Origin: Enterobacter mori
Lineage (GTDB): Bacteria > Pseudomonadota > Gammaproteobacteria > Enterobacterales > Enterobacteriaceae
DNA: 64,000 nucleotides
Direction of reading: 5' to 3'
Assembly: GCF_025244905.1 (NCBI RefSeq)
Contig: NZ_CP104285.1
Coordinates: forward strand, 4,722,693-4,786,692
Positions within the stretch are counted from its first letter, which is position 1. Each line of letters starts with the position of its first letter. Shown piece after piece: positions 49,010 through 57,374 of this stretch. The translations under genes and the position numbers were made by a program. The notes beneath the pieces were generated by a model. The model was not told the origin of the DNA, ran no database searches, and was given only the letters and a program-made list of their open reading frames with translations.

Positions 49010-50155
49010 TTAAAATCCATAATGATCAAATGTACCAGGAACTGAGCCTGTTCTAGTATTTTCAATTGGTCTTATATTTAAATGAGGACCTTGATTTCCT
49101 ATACTATTTGGGTAAGAGTGTCCGGCAGAATGATCTTGGATAATAATTTTAGAACCATCCGCTTTGGTAAACTGATATTCCCTTGTCCAGACTTGATTCC
49201 CGTTGCTATCAAAAATAGGATTCTTTCTTGAGTCAGTCATTGGCACACTTCTATGGTCACCATGAAATCCAGTTTTAGAATTGAATATTCTATCTGATTG
49301 TTGACTCATTGAAATACCTGCATCTCTTTTTGCAGCCCGGAACGCTTCATTTCTTGATTTAAATTGAGCACTGCACCCAGCAAGACCTAATGGATCTATC
49401 CAGGTTAATGGATTGTTAACGTAGGCATAAGTATTCAGCCCACCATCCAGCCCCACAGGATCCGGACTCAGGTACCGCCCCACTCCGGGATCGTAATACC
49501 GGTGCCTGTTGTAGTATAACCCGCTTTCTGCGTCATGATACTGCCCCTGAAAGCGCAGCGGCTGATTTATCCCTGCCGTATCGGCATGAAGCACCTGACC
49601 GTAGCTGCGCAGCATGGCTGACCATACGACGCGGCCCCGGACGTCGCGCAGCTCAAGCGGCGTGCCGAGGTGGTCGCAGACGTAATGGTACACCCCGGGC
49701 TCCGTCTCCCGTCCGCAGAGCATGAGCAGCGGGCGAAAGTCATCTTCATCCTCATACAGCCACACCCGGCAGGTTGCATCGCGGAGTGCCTCCTGAAGCT
49801 GCGGGTTATCCGGCAGCCTGCCGGGCCAGAAGCGTCCGGCATCACACTCGCAGAGCAGGCGCTCGCCCTGCCAGAAAAAGCGGTGGGCGGCGCGGGTAAG
49901 TAAATCCTCCTTCAGAATACGGCGCCCCAGGGCATCATACTGATAACGATAATGCACGGTCTCCTGACCCCGTACCCGGCAGCGGTAGCCGGTCAGGCGG
50001 TGCTCCGTGTCCCATTCGTAGTGCTGCTCTTCCTCACCGGTCACCTCAAGAATGCGGTTGCCGTAGCCGTCGTATTCGTAACGGGTGTCCCCGGCGTGCG
50101 TCAGGTGATTGCCGGGGGCGACCGTCATAATTCCATAACCACGGTCATCCACCAT
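49010..50155 (-). pseudogene. Displaced (orphan) Rhs C-terminal fragment with a nuclease-like toxin tip
   Basis: A 381-codon frame lacking the Rhs N-terminus and most of the core. Residues from TVAPGN to DPLGL align base for base, without gaps, to 746 bp of the full-length Rhs (49382-50127 versus 51473-52218) at very high identity. After DPLGL (the Rhs self-cleavage motif) a unique 123-residue tip begins. It carries NEAFRAAKRDAGISMSQQ, DHSAGHSYPNS and GPHLNIRP, a pattern I associate with HNH/EndoVII-type nuclease tips. The ATG at 50155 has no good ribosome site, so it may be silent until recombined onto a full Rhs. Confidence 0.82.
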
Positions 50156-50364
50156 CGCCAGCGCTAATCAGCCGCCCGACACTGGATTCTTTGCCATCAG
50201 CCGTAAGTAATAAGACAACAGTAGTGGAATGAAGCTAATGTGAAACAAGAACGAACTGATAACCAGGTGATAGCTACCGCAGGCTGTGGAAATAATCCCT
50301 GCATATGTTGATACTATTAGACAGGCGCGATCAGGAAAAGAAGCTCACGAAAATTCAGAATTGT
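50128..50364. other. 237-bp unexplained spacer between the two Rhs modules
   Basis: It separates the orphan core (ends 50127) from repeat copy B (starts 50365) and matches nothing else in the window. On the minus strand a short open stretch encodes LLTADGKESSVGRLISAGDGG before a TGA at about 50147, possibly a coding scar. No inverted ends or target duplication of an insertion sequence are visible. Confidence 0.45.
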
Positions 50365-50748
50365 GCCTGATATATATCAGGCAGCCTGTTACAGGCCGCT
50401 TTAATTTACTGAGAGGACATAAATGAAATTATAACTTAAATGTGAATAGATATTCTTTCAGAAGTTACTTTTTATAAAATTCCAACTGAATGCTCAAGCA
50501 TGCCCTGTATGTACCTTATGGGCAACTCGCTGCCGAACGCGGGATTTGAGCCCTGAACGGCCGTGAGTGTTAAGACTTCGAAGGAGGTATTGTGTTGATG
50601 GTGGAAAGTGACGAGACGCAGGAGCTACGTGAGTAATTTTTCAGGTGTGGCAGGTGATAAAGGGAATAAAAGAGGCGCTTTTTTAGTGGGCTGAACGTCG
50701 ACGGGTAAATAAAAAACAAGCCAGGAATATTTAATTCCTTCCCGGCTT
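50365..50748. repeat. 384-bp direct repeat, copy B (downstream of the Imm8-like gene)
   Basis: Second copy of the segment at 48227-48610, beginning with the same palindrome GCCTGATATATATCAGGC (50365-50382) and ending in a terminator 6 bp from the immunity stop. Having the same sequence behind two different immunity genes marks it as the ancestral 3' flank of the rhs locus. Confidence 0.8.
50711..50746 (-). terminator. Rho-independent terminator after the Imm8-like gene
   Basis: On the minus strand: GCCGGGAAGGAAT, short A/T loop, ATTCCTGGC, then TTGTTTTTTAT. It would end the vgrG-rhs-imm transcript. Confidence 0.78.
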
Positions 50749-50753
50749 TTAAA

Positions 50754-51122
50754 TCATTTCATTGAATCATATTCCCAATAAAAATACTTACATAACTCTT
50801 GTGATATATATATGTTGTTTTTAATTTCAATACTTGAAACGATAGAGTTTAAGATAGACACAACTCTTTTCCATGAATATTCATCAATCAGAATTATTTT
50901 ATATTGTTTGTTAAGCATGCTTTTTTTATCTTTTAGAGAAGACACTCCTTCGATAGTTGCCACAGCCACAGAATAAAGATCCGAAGAATCTTCGTCACTC
51001 ATGCCTATATTCATTTCAAGAAAATAGAAAACATTATTATCGATAGACTCCCAAGTCCACGGGTCATATATATCTGGAGACCAGTAATGTTTTATCTCTA
51101 GTTTTCTTTGCTTTAATTTCAT
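50754..51122 (-). CDS. Immunity protein, Imm8-like, cognate to the full-length Rhs
   Basis: A 122-residue A/T-rich gene whose ATG overlaps the rhs stop as ATGA, giving coupled translation. The pattern KHYWSPDI near the start, NVFYFLEMNIG in the middle and a C-terminal aromatic WEYDS fits the Imm8 family, which protects against polymorphic toxin tips. Sequence recall, no search. It should bind and block the 117-residue tip at 51119-51472. The frame is open upstream into rhs but the overlap start is preferred. Confidence 0.75.
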   Translation of the reverse strand: MKLKQRKLEIKHYWSPDIYDPWTWESIDNNVFYFLEMNIGMSDEDSSDLYSVAVATIEGVSSLKDKKSMLNKQYKIILIDEYSWKRVVSILNSIVSSIEIKNNIYISQELCKYFYWEYDSMK

Positions 51123-51472
51123 GGTAATGCCTCCGTATCCAAGTGAACATTGCTTGACCACGACCCTTCAGGAACAGTTCTAGTTTGAAAATTTACTTGA
51201 GTTCCAGTTCTTGACCACGGTTCATCAGTCAATGGATTTCTTCCTCGTTTCGGAGACGGCCCTCTATATTGTCTTAAAACATCGTCGGAAATCAAGAGAT
51301 CAGAACCATAACCACTAATTTTCTTATAATTAGGTCCAACAAATGCCTCACCTAATTTAAAAGCATCATCCTGAGATACAATACCCGTTATTCCCCGGTT
51401 GCCACGTGCGGCAGTCTGATTTTTAATCCTTTTAAGTTTATTCTTAAACTGCTGATTCGTTAATTTGCAACT
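51119..51472 (-). other. Variable toxin tip of the full-length Rhs
   Basis: The segment after DPLGL encodes 117 residues unrelated to the orphan tip, and base composition drops from G/C-rich core to A/T-rich tip exactly at the junction. That switch is typical of horizontally exchanged tips. Activity not assignable by eye. Confidence 0.75.
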
Positions 51473-54400
51473 TAGACCAAGCGGATCGATCCAGCTTAAC
51501 GGATTCGGCGCGTACGCATAAGTATTCAGCCCCCCCGCCAACCCCACCGGATCCGGACTCAGGTACCGCCCCACTCCCGGATCGTAATACCGGTGCCTGT
51601 TGTAGTATAACCCGCTTTCCGCGTCATGGTACTGCCCCTGAAAGCGCAGCGGCTGATTTATCCCTGCCGTATCAGCATGAAGCACCTGACCGTAGCTGCG
51701 CAGCATGGCTGACCACACGACGCGGCCCCGGACGTCGCGCAGCTCAAGCGGCGTGCCGAGGTGGTCGCAGACGTAATGGTACACCCCGGGCTCCGTCTCC
51801 CGTCCGCAGAGCATGAGCAGCGGGCGAAAGTCATCTTCATCCTCATACAGCCACACCCGGCAGGTTGCATCGCGAAGCGCCTCCTGAAGCTGCGGGTTAT
51901 CCGGCAGCCTGCCGGGCCAGAAGCGTCCGGCATCACACTCGCAGAGCAGGCGCTCGCCCTGCCAGAAAAAGCGGCGGGCGGTGCGGGTAAGTAAATCCTC
52001 CTTCAGAATACGGCGGCCCAGGGCATCGTACTCATAACGATAATGCACGGTCTCCTGACCCCGTACCCGGCAGCGGTAGCCGGTCAGGCGGTGCTCCGTG
52101 TCCCATTCGTAGTGCTGCTCTTCCTCACCGGTCACCTCAAGAATGCGGTTGCCGTAGCCGTCGTATTCGTAGCGGGTGTCCCCGGCGTGCGTCAGGCGAT
52201 TGCCGGGGGCGACCGTCAGGGGGCCGGTCAGGTTACCGGCGGCATCGTGCGTGAAGGACTCCTGCCATGACAGGATTCCGTCCGCCCGGCGCGGCGTGAA
52301 TGCGGTGGCGGTCAGGCGCCCCCGCTCATCGTGGCTGAAACGCCACTCTCCGGTGGCGGTGTCGGTGATGCGCGAAATCAGGCTCCGGGCGTCCGGGGTG
52401 TATTCCCGGGCCCTGTCGGTGCGGTCGTCAGCCATCACGACGGACTGACGTATCAGGCGGTCGCGGGCGTCACGGGCGAAATGCTGGCGGAACGCTCCGC
52501 TGTGCCGGGTCCGCTCAGAGCCGTTTCGCCAGTCATGACGGACCAGCATCTGCGCGTCCAGCGAGGTATGCGTAATCAGTCCATGGTGGCGCTGCCATGA
52601 CAGGGTCCGTCCGTCCGGCAGGCGCATGGCGGTCAGCGCGCCGGTGCTGTCCCGCAGGTAGTGGGTACTTGCCGGACCCTGATGTTCGGCCATGAGCAGG
52701 CCCCGGCGGTCATACTGCCATGCGATCGGCCAGCCACCGTCGTCAGCTGAAGCCAGCCGCCCGAAACCGTCATAGGCGTAGCGGATTTTTTTCCCGTCAG
52801 GCAGCGTTTTCTCCGTCACCCGCCCGGACACATCGCGCGTCAGCCGGGTGACACGCACACGCTCCTCCCTGCCGCTGAGGTCATATTCCCGCAGGGTGAT
52901 AAGCCTGCCACAGGCATCATATTCCCGGCAAAGGCGGATACCGTCGATGCGGGTTTCCTCTGCCAGAAGACCGCTGCGGGTGTAAAGAAGCTGCCAGCGC
53001 TGGCCGTTGCCGTCGACGATCTCTGTCACCTGTCCGGTTCGAAGATCGTACCGGTATGTCTCCCGGGTATTATCCGGGTAAAGGATTTCGCTCAGCAGCG
53101 CGGTGCCGGGATGATACGTATAGCGGGTGATGTGTCCTGATTCATCCTGCTCCGTCAGCAGCTGACCGTCACCGTTCCACGCCCATCTGCGCTCGCTACC
53201 GTCCTCATGGATAATCCGTTCCGGATTGCCCGCGTCGTCCCAGTGGATCTGTTCGCCAGCGCCGGTCTCAGGATTGCCCTGCCAGACCGGCCGGCACAGC
53301 AGGTCGTAACGAAAGGTCATGACTTTCCCGGTGCGGTCTTTCTGGCGTATCACCAGACCCGCGGCGTTAAGCTGACGGGTTTCAACACTCCCGTCTGCCC
53401 ATTCCGTTGCGACCAGCCCCCCCTCTTCCGACCAGCGATAACGTGTGGTGTTTCCTTCGGCGTCGGTTGATGCCAGCAGGCATCCGTCGGCGTCATAGCG
53501 CCAGCACTCCCGCTGTTTTTCCAGCCCGTCAGCGCGCCAGGTAACCTGCTCAATACAGCGGCCTGCGCTGTAATAGCGACGAATGCGTTGCCCGTCCGGC
53601 AGGCATTCTTCAGTGACCTGTCCGTCGCGGTTATGATGCCAGCGGGTCACCGCGCCCGACGGATCGGTCAGTGAGACAAGGTTGCCCCGCGTATCATAGT
53701 CATATCGGGTGGTGGCACCATCCGCACCGGTCTGTTCGAGCAGCCGGGCGGTGTCCGGATCGTGCCGCCAGTGCTCTTCCGCACCGTCTTCATGGCGAAC
53801 CGTGACGCGCCCGCCAGTCTGCCAGATATACTCCCGGGACAGGCCCGGAAGGCTGCTCCAGTGGCGAATGGCCCGGGCCGTTTTACCCGAACCGGACCAC
53901 GCCCAGTAAAATTTCGCCCCGCCGGGCAGTTCACGGCAGGTAAAAAGATGGTCGTCCCGGTAGTGGTACCGTTCGGCCTCCTGTCCCGGTGCCCGGGCCA
54001 GGCAGAGGCGTCCCTCGTCATCGTGGTCGTAGCGCATCACCGTCACGGCACCACGCGTCATGTCCGGGCGCGTATTTTCAAATACCAGCGCACTCAGGCG
54101 CGGCCCCCTGGCGTGTTGACGGTAACGGAGATGCAGCGCCAGCCCCGCGGTGTTGAACAGTCTGACGGGTAACGGTCCCTCGTACTCGATTTGCCAGCGT
54201 CGCCGCTGGCGGGAAAATCCGCTCACGCGTCCCTGCGTGCCGTCCGGCTCCCGGATGACATGCATCAGCCAGCCTTTCAGTGACGGCGCGCTCAGCACAA
54301 ACGCATCATCTGCTTTATCACACCAGGCCCGGGCACCGGCCAGCGGGTTGCGTGAGGCGGGCGTCGCGCGGTCCGGCAACGGCAGGCGCAGGGTGACGTT

Positions 54401-55891
54401 TTCATGGTCCCGCCACAGGATATGGCTGTCGGTGAAGGTGATGTGATGGTCAAGCGTATGCCGCCAGCCAAACCCGAGCGTTGACGCCTCCTCAACCGCC
54501 GTGGTGCGGTACTGCCGGCCAACGCTGAACGGGACGGCATCGGGCAGGGTAAAATCCGTCAGCGCCAGCAGCTCTTCCCCGTTGATCAGGGAAACAGGGC
54601 AGCCGTCCGTATCGCAGGCGTCGGTATTTTTTGTCGGATTACCGCCGGGGTCTGTGGCCGGCGAGTTTTCCTCACGGGTTTTCAGGCCGATTTCGGTGTG
54701 ACGGCTCGTCCCCAGATCGGTTTCATGATTAAGGCCCAGCCGGGCATTACTCTGGCGCTGATGGTTAATGGCGCCATGCCTGTCCAGAAAACCGGACATG
54801 ATGCCGGCCATGTCCGCCATGATTTCCGTCAGCGCGTGCCATAACCTCTGGACAGACTGTCCGGCGCGGGGGCCGTAGCGCGTCAGCATACTGACCACTT
54901 TATACGCCAGAAATGCCGGGCCGCCGGGACCGGTAACCAGGGTCAGCAGCGCCCCGAATATCAGGCCGGACAGGATTTCCCCCGCAAATTCGGCCAGGGG
55001 GGTGAGCAGGTGTCCCCAGGGATACATGCGCAGGCGCAGCAGGGTGGCGCGGGTAAGCAGATACAGGGCCGCTTCATCGTTAAACAGCGCCATCAGCTGA
55101 CGGGCGCGCGCCTTGTTGGCTTCAAGGGCCCCTGAAAAATCCGGAAGCGTGAGGCCGGACACCCATTCGCCGGCCTGCGTGAGGGCATCGCCAATGTCTC
55201 TCAGATACGGCGCCGGGCTGGAGATGATATTCCAGGCCAGCTTGATGTCGCTCCAGAGGCCGGTCAGCGAGCTGAATAATCCCTCGCTGAAGGCTGCTGA
55301 CAGACTGGCTGTTACGGCATTCAGCCTCCACTGCGGACGGTATTCATTCCACCGGGCGGCCAGGATGTCGTACTGCTGTCGGGAGAGTTCGTCATAGGCG
55401 GAAAGCAGGGCATCGTTGTGCGCTTCCAGCTCCGGATCGACGGCCCGGGCGTAATAGCTTTTTCCGATCGTCAGTTCCGTAAACACGGCCCTGCCGTTTT
55501 CATCCGTTATTTTTACGTCAACCCGTTTGTCAGGGGCAAACGAGGGGTCTTCATACAGCTCAATACTGGCGTCGGGGACAGGCAGGTCGATTATCGACTG
55601 GTGCTTAAGGACCACGGTAATGGTGCGGTTTTTCGGGCAGACGATCGCTGCGCTGAGCGCACTGCCGTCATCGTTGTCGACAACGGTTTCGCTGCCGTTC
55701 AGGGCGATAACGCGTTCCATCTCCAGCGTGGGGCCATTCAGCATGCCAGAGACATGGCTGGCGCGCGCCCATTCGTGCACGAACTGCCGGTACTCCTGAG
55801 TGATGAGTTCGTTGTTTTTAAACAGAGAAAGCTCGTTCTCAATGCCCGCGACATAGCTGGCAAGCAGGATTTCTGCGCCCATATGTGTCAT
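51119..55891 (-). CDS. Full-length Rhs-family polymorphic toxin, predicted T6SS effector
   Basis: A 1590-residue protein. The first 430 residues lack a PAAR motif and contain a hydrophobic stretch (about 295-345, EILSGLIFGALLTLVTG) that may help cross membranes. The Rhs core follows, from SLINGEELLALTDFTLP to the end of the YD repeats, forming a shell around the toxin. The core closes with PNPLSWIDPLGL, the autocleavage motif, at residue 1473. The 117-residue tip contains GEAFVGPNYKKISGYGS, LRQYRGPSPKRG and a C-terminal VHLDT; I recall similar tips in other polymorphic toxins but not their activity. The start overlaps the DUF4123 stop (ATGA); a second Met follows three codons later. Confidence 0.9.
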   Translation of the reverse strand: MTHMGAEILLASYVAGIENELSLFKNNELITQEYRQFVHEWARASHVSGMLNGPTLEMERVIALNGSETVVDNDDGSALSAAIVCPKNRTITVVLKHQSIIDLPVPDASIELYEDPSFAPDKRVDVKITDENGRAVFTELTIGKSYYARAVDPELEAHNDALLSAYDELSRQQYDILAARWNEYRPQWRLNAVTASLSAAFSEGLFSSLTGLWSDIKLAWNIISSPAPYLRDIGDALTQAGEWVSGLTLPDFSGALEANKARARQLMALFNDEAALYLLTRATLLRLRMYPWGHLLTPLAEFAGEILSGLIFGALLTLVTGPGGPAFLAYKVVSMLTRYGPRAGQSVQRLWHALTEIMADMAGIMSGFLDRHGAINHQRQSNARLGLNHETDLGTSRHTEIGLKTREENSPATDPGGNPTKNTDACDTDGCPVSLINGEELLALTDFTLPDAVPFSVGRQYRTTAVEEASTLGFGWRHTLDHHITFTDSHILWRDHENVTLRLPLPDRATPASRNPLAGARAWCDKADDAFVLSAPSLKGWLMHVIREPDGTQGRVSGFSRQRRRWQIEYEGPLPVRLFNTAGLALHLRYRQHARGPRLSALVFENTRPDMTRGAVTVMRYDHDDEGRLCLARAPGQEAERYHYRDDHLFTCRELPGGAKFYWAWSGSGKTARAIRHWSSLPGLSREYIWQTGGRVTVRHEDGAEEHWRHDPDTARLLEQTGADGATTRYDYDTRGNLVSLTDPSGAVTRWHHNRDGQVTEECLPDGQRIRRYYSAGRCIEQVTWRADGLEKQRECWRYDADGCLLASTDAEGNTTRYRWSEEGGLVATEWADGSVETRQLNAAGLVIRQKDRTGKVMTFRYDLLCRPVWQGNPETGAGEQIHWDDAGNPERIIHEDGSERRWAWNGDGQLLTEQDESGHITRYTYHPGTALLSEILYPDNTRETYRYDLRTGQVTEIVDGNGQRWQLLYTRSGLLAEETRIDGIRLCREYDACGRLITLREYDLSGREERVRVTRLTRDVSGRVTEKTLPDGKKIRYAYDGFGRLASADDGGWPIAWQYDRRGLLMAEHQGPASTHYLRDSTGALTAMRLPDGRTLSWQRHHGLITHTSLDAQMLVRHDWRNGSERTRHSGAFRQHFARDARDRLIRQSVVMADDRTDRAREYTPDARSLISRITDTATGEWRFSHDERGRLTATAFTPRRADGILSWQESFTHDAAGNLTGPLTVAPGNRLTHAGDTRYEYDGYGNRILEVTGEEEQHYEWDTEHRLTGYRCRVRGQETVHYRYEYDALGRRILKEDLLTRTARRFFWQGERLLCECDAGRFWPGRLPDNPQLQEALRDATCRVWLYEDEDDFRPLLMLCGRETEPGVYHYVCDHLGTPLELRDVRGRVVWSAMLRSYGQVLHADTAGINQPLRFQGQYHDAESGLYYNRHRYYDPGVGRYLSPDPVGLAGGLNTYAYAPNPLSWIDPLGLSCKLTNQQFKNKLKRIKNQTAARGNRGITGIVSQDDAFKLGEAFVGPNYKKISGYGSDLLISDDVLRQYRGPSPKRGRNPLTDEPWSRTGTQVNFQTRTVPEGSWSSNVHLDTEALP

Positions 55892-56649
55892 CCATGAGTG
55901 AGGGGGGAAAGGTCAGCCAGTAGCGTCTTTTTGAGTAGGGTGCTTTGATGTTGCCTGCTGAGAGAGCGCGAACGAACATGGCCGTAAAGCAGAGCTGCTT
56001 TTTGGGAGATTTGTTCCGGTGAATATCGATCGTAAACAGCGGGATATGTTTCCTTCAGCCATTGAACAACGTTGGCGACCGCAGCCGGTGAGTGTTGATT
56101 ACTCAGAAAATCAACAAGCTCCTCAGGAACTTTCCACCATGGAGAATGGCGAACAGGGATATCTGTGTTGATCTCAGTATCCACTGTGACTCCGTTAATC
56201 CAGTAACTGTTAAAGACAGGCAGAACTTTCTGCCATTCCTGAAGAGACCAGGTGATATGCGTAAGCAGAAAGAGACCGTCCCAGTAGCGAAAGAACGCAG
56301 TGTTGCCATCAGGAAGAATGATTTGTGTAAGCGTGCGCAGGTGGTCGGTAATGACTTTTTCATTTAAGGGCGAAATAGCTAACCATCCCCAGGAGAGAGA
56401 GTCTGTTTTGTCTACCCACTGCAAGAAATTACTGTAGCGTCCAACTTTAATCAGCAGAGGCTGAACGGCATGCCATTGCTCATACGGTGTTCCCCTGTAA
56501 AGTCCAACTGGTGTCGCTGTGCCGTCGAGTTCGTACCAGGATTTAAGCCCTGGTGCGCCATTGGTGCTGGCGAGAATAGCCCACAGGGTATCCTCTGACG
56601 ACAATGATGAATTTAACCATTGCTGAACACGTTTTGATTTATCGAGCAT
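55888..56649 (-). CDS. DUF4123-domain T6SS effector adaptor (Tap/Tec type)
   Basis: A 253-residue cytoplasmic protein lying between vgrG and rhs. Patterns such as LWAILASTNGAPGLKSWYEL near the start, SWGWLAISPL and FFRYWDGLFLLTH match DUF4123 proteins, which load cargo effectors onto a cognate VgrG. Its stop overlaps the rhs start (ATGA), so adaptor and effector are made together. It implies this Rhs is delivered through a VgrG using a DUF4123 adaptor rather than an EagR (DUF1795) chaperone, of which there is none here. Confidence 0.8.
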   Translation of the reverse strand: MLDKSKRVQQWLNSSLSSEDTLWAILASTNGAPGLKSWYELDGTATPVGLYRGTPYEQWHAVQPLLIKVGRYSNFLQWVDKTDSLSWGWLAISPLNEKVITDHLRTLTQIILPDGNTAFFRYWDGLFLLTHITWSLQEWQKVLPVFNSYWINGVTVDTEINTDIPVRHSPWWKVPEELVDFLSNQHSPAAVANVVQWLKETYPAVYDRYSPEQISQKAALLYGHVRSRSLSRQHQSTLLKKTLLADLSPLTHG

Positions 56650-56677
56650 CTATAATCCCTTAATGTATGCCGTTGGT

Positions 56678-57079
56678 TTAATCTTCCCTGTTGCAAAAAC
56701 CTTTCTTTAATCTTTTTATTGGAATGATTAATAATGGAAGAATTATCCACCCCCATGATGATAATAAAAATGTCACATAATCTCTTGAATGATATAGCTC
56801 TGCGTAATCTACTTGATATTTCTTAAAATACACCCCGGATATAGAGTGGGATAGCATTCCTATTACGAGCCCAACGGAAAAACTCAATGGTAACAAATAA
56901 ATTTTTTTATTGATTGCTGGGGATTTTAAAAGTAAAAAAACAAACAAGGCGATAATAGTGCTGAATATTAATCCGTATGAAAAGCAGTATTGTGAGAGTT
57001 TTGTAAAAAGATAGATAAACTCCATGTTCAATATGAATATTATTTGCGCTGCAAATATTAATATGAAATTAATGTACAT
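56678..57079 (-). CDS. Small A/T-rich membrane protein, unknown function
   Basis: A 133-residue protein with about four hydrophobic segments (roughly 1-30, 35-50, 60-80 and 105-120) and a basic C-terminus (IKRLKKGFCNRED). Much more A/T-rich than vgrG. Its ATG at 57079 overlaps the end of the decayed frame upstream; a later Met (residue 19) is an alternative. It lies between vgrG and the DUF4123 gene. A membrane immunity protein for a lost or VgrG-borne effector is one reading; no family was recognised. Confidence 0.62.
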   Translation of the reverse strand: MYINFILIFAAQIIFILNMEFIYLFTKLSQYCFSYGLIFSTIIALFVFLLLKSPAINKKIYLLPLSFSVGLVIGMLSHSISGVYFKKYQVDYAELYHSRDYVTFLLSSWGWIILPLLIIPIKRLKKGFCNRED

Positions 57080-57347
57080 AACTCTCGCTCATTTTTGTAA
57101 AGCTATCTTTCAGGTTGTCCGGTAAACTGATTTCTTCTATAGGGAAGAGAGAGTGTAATACTCTGAAAACGTGATTCGCACAGGTCACAAAACCCTCTTC
57201 ACCTTCATTAAATATGCGTTCGATGATCTATTTAGCATTTATTTCACTGGTGTGAAATGAAGCGAGTTCGACTCCTGGACTGATCTCTTTTTGGTAATTG
57301 ACATAGTTAGTGAGACTTGCTTCTTCTTCACTGAAAATTGCACCACA
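57069..57347 (-). pseudogene. Decayed gene between vgrG and the membrane protein
   Basis: One minus-strand frame runs 39 codons (57347-57231), hits a single TAG at 57230-57228, then runs 52 codons more to TAA at 57071-57069. Its translation looks protein-like on both sides of the stop (NYVNYQKEISPGVELASF before; IIERIFNEGEEGFVTC and LFPIEEISLPDNL after). Its end overlaps the start of the membrane-protein gene as operon genes do. The 5' part is missing at the vgrG junction. No family recognised. A sequencing error at the TAG cannot be excluded. Confidence 0.5.
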
Positions 57348-57374
57348 TCATCCTTTGATGAAGTTTTACTAAAG

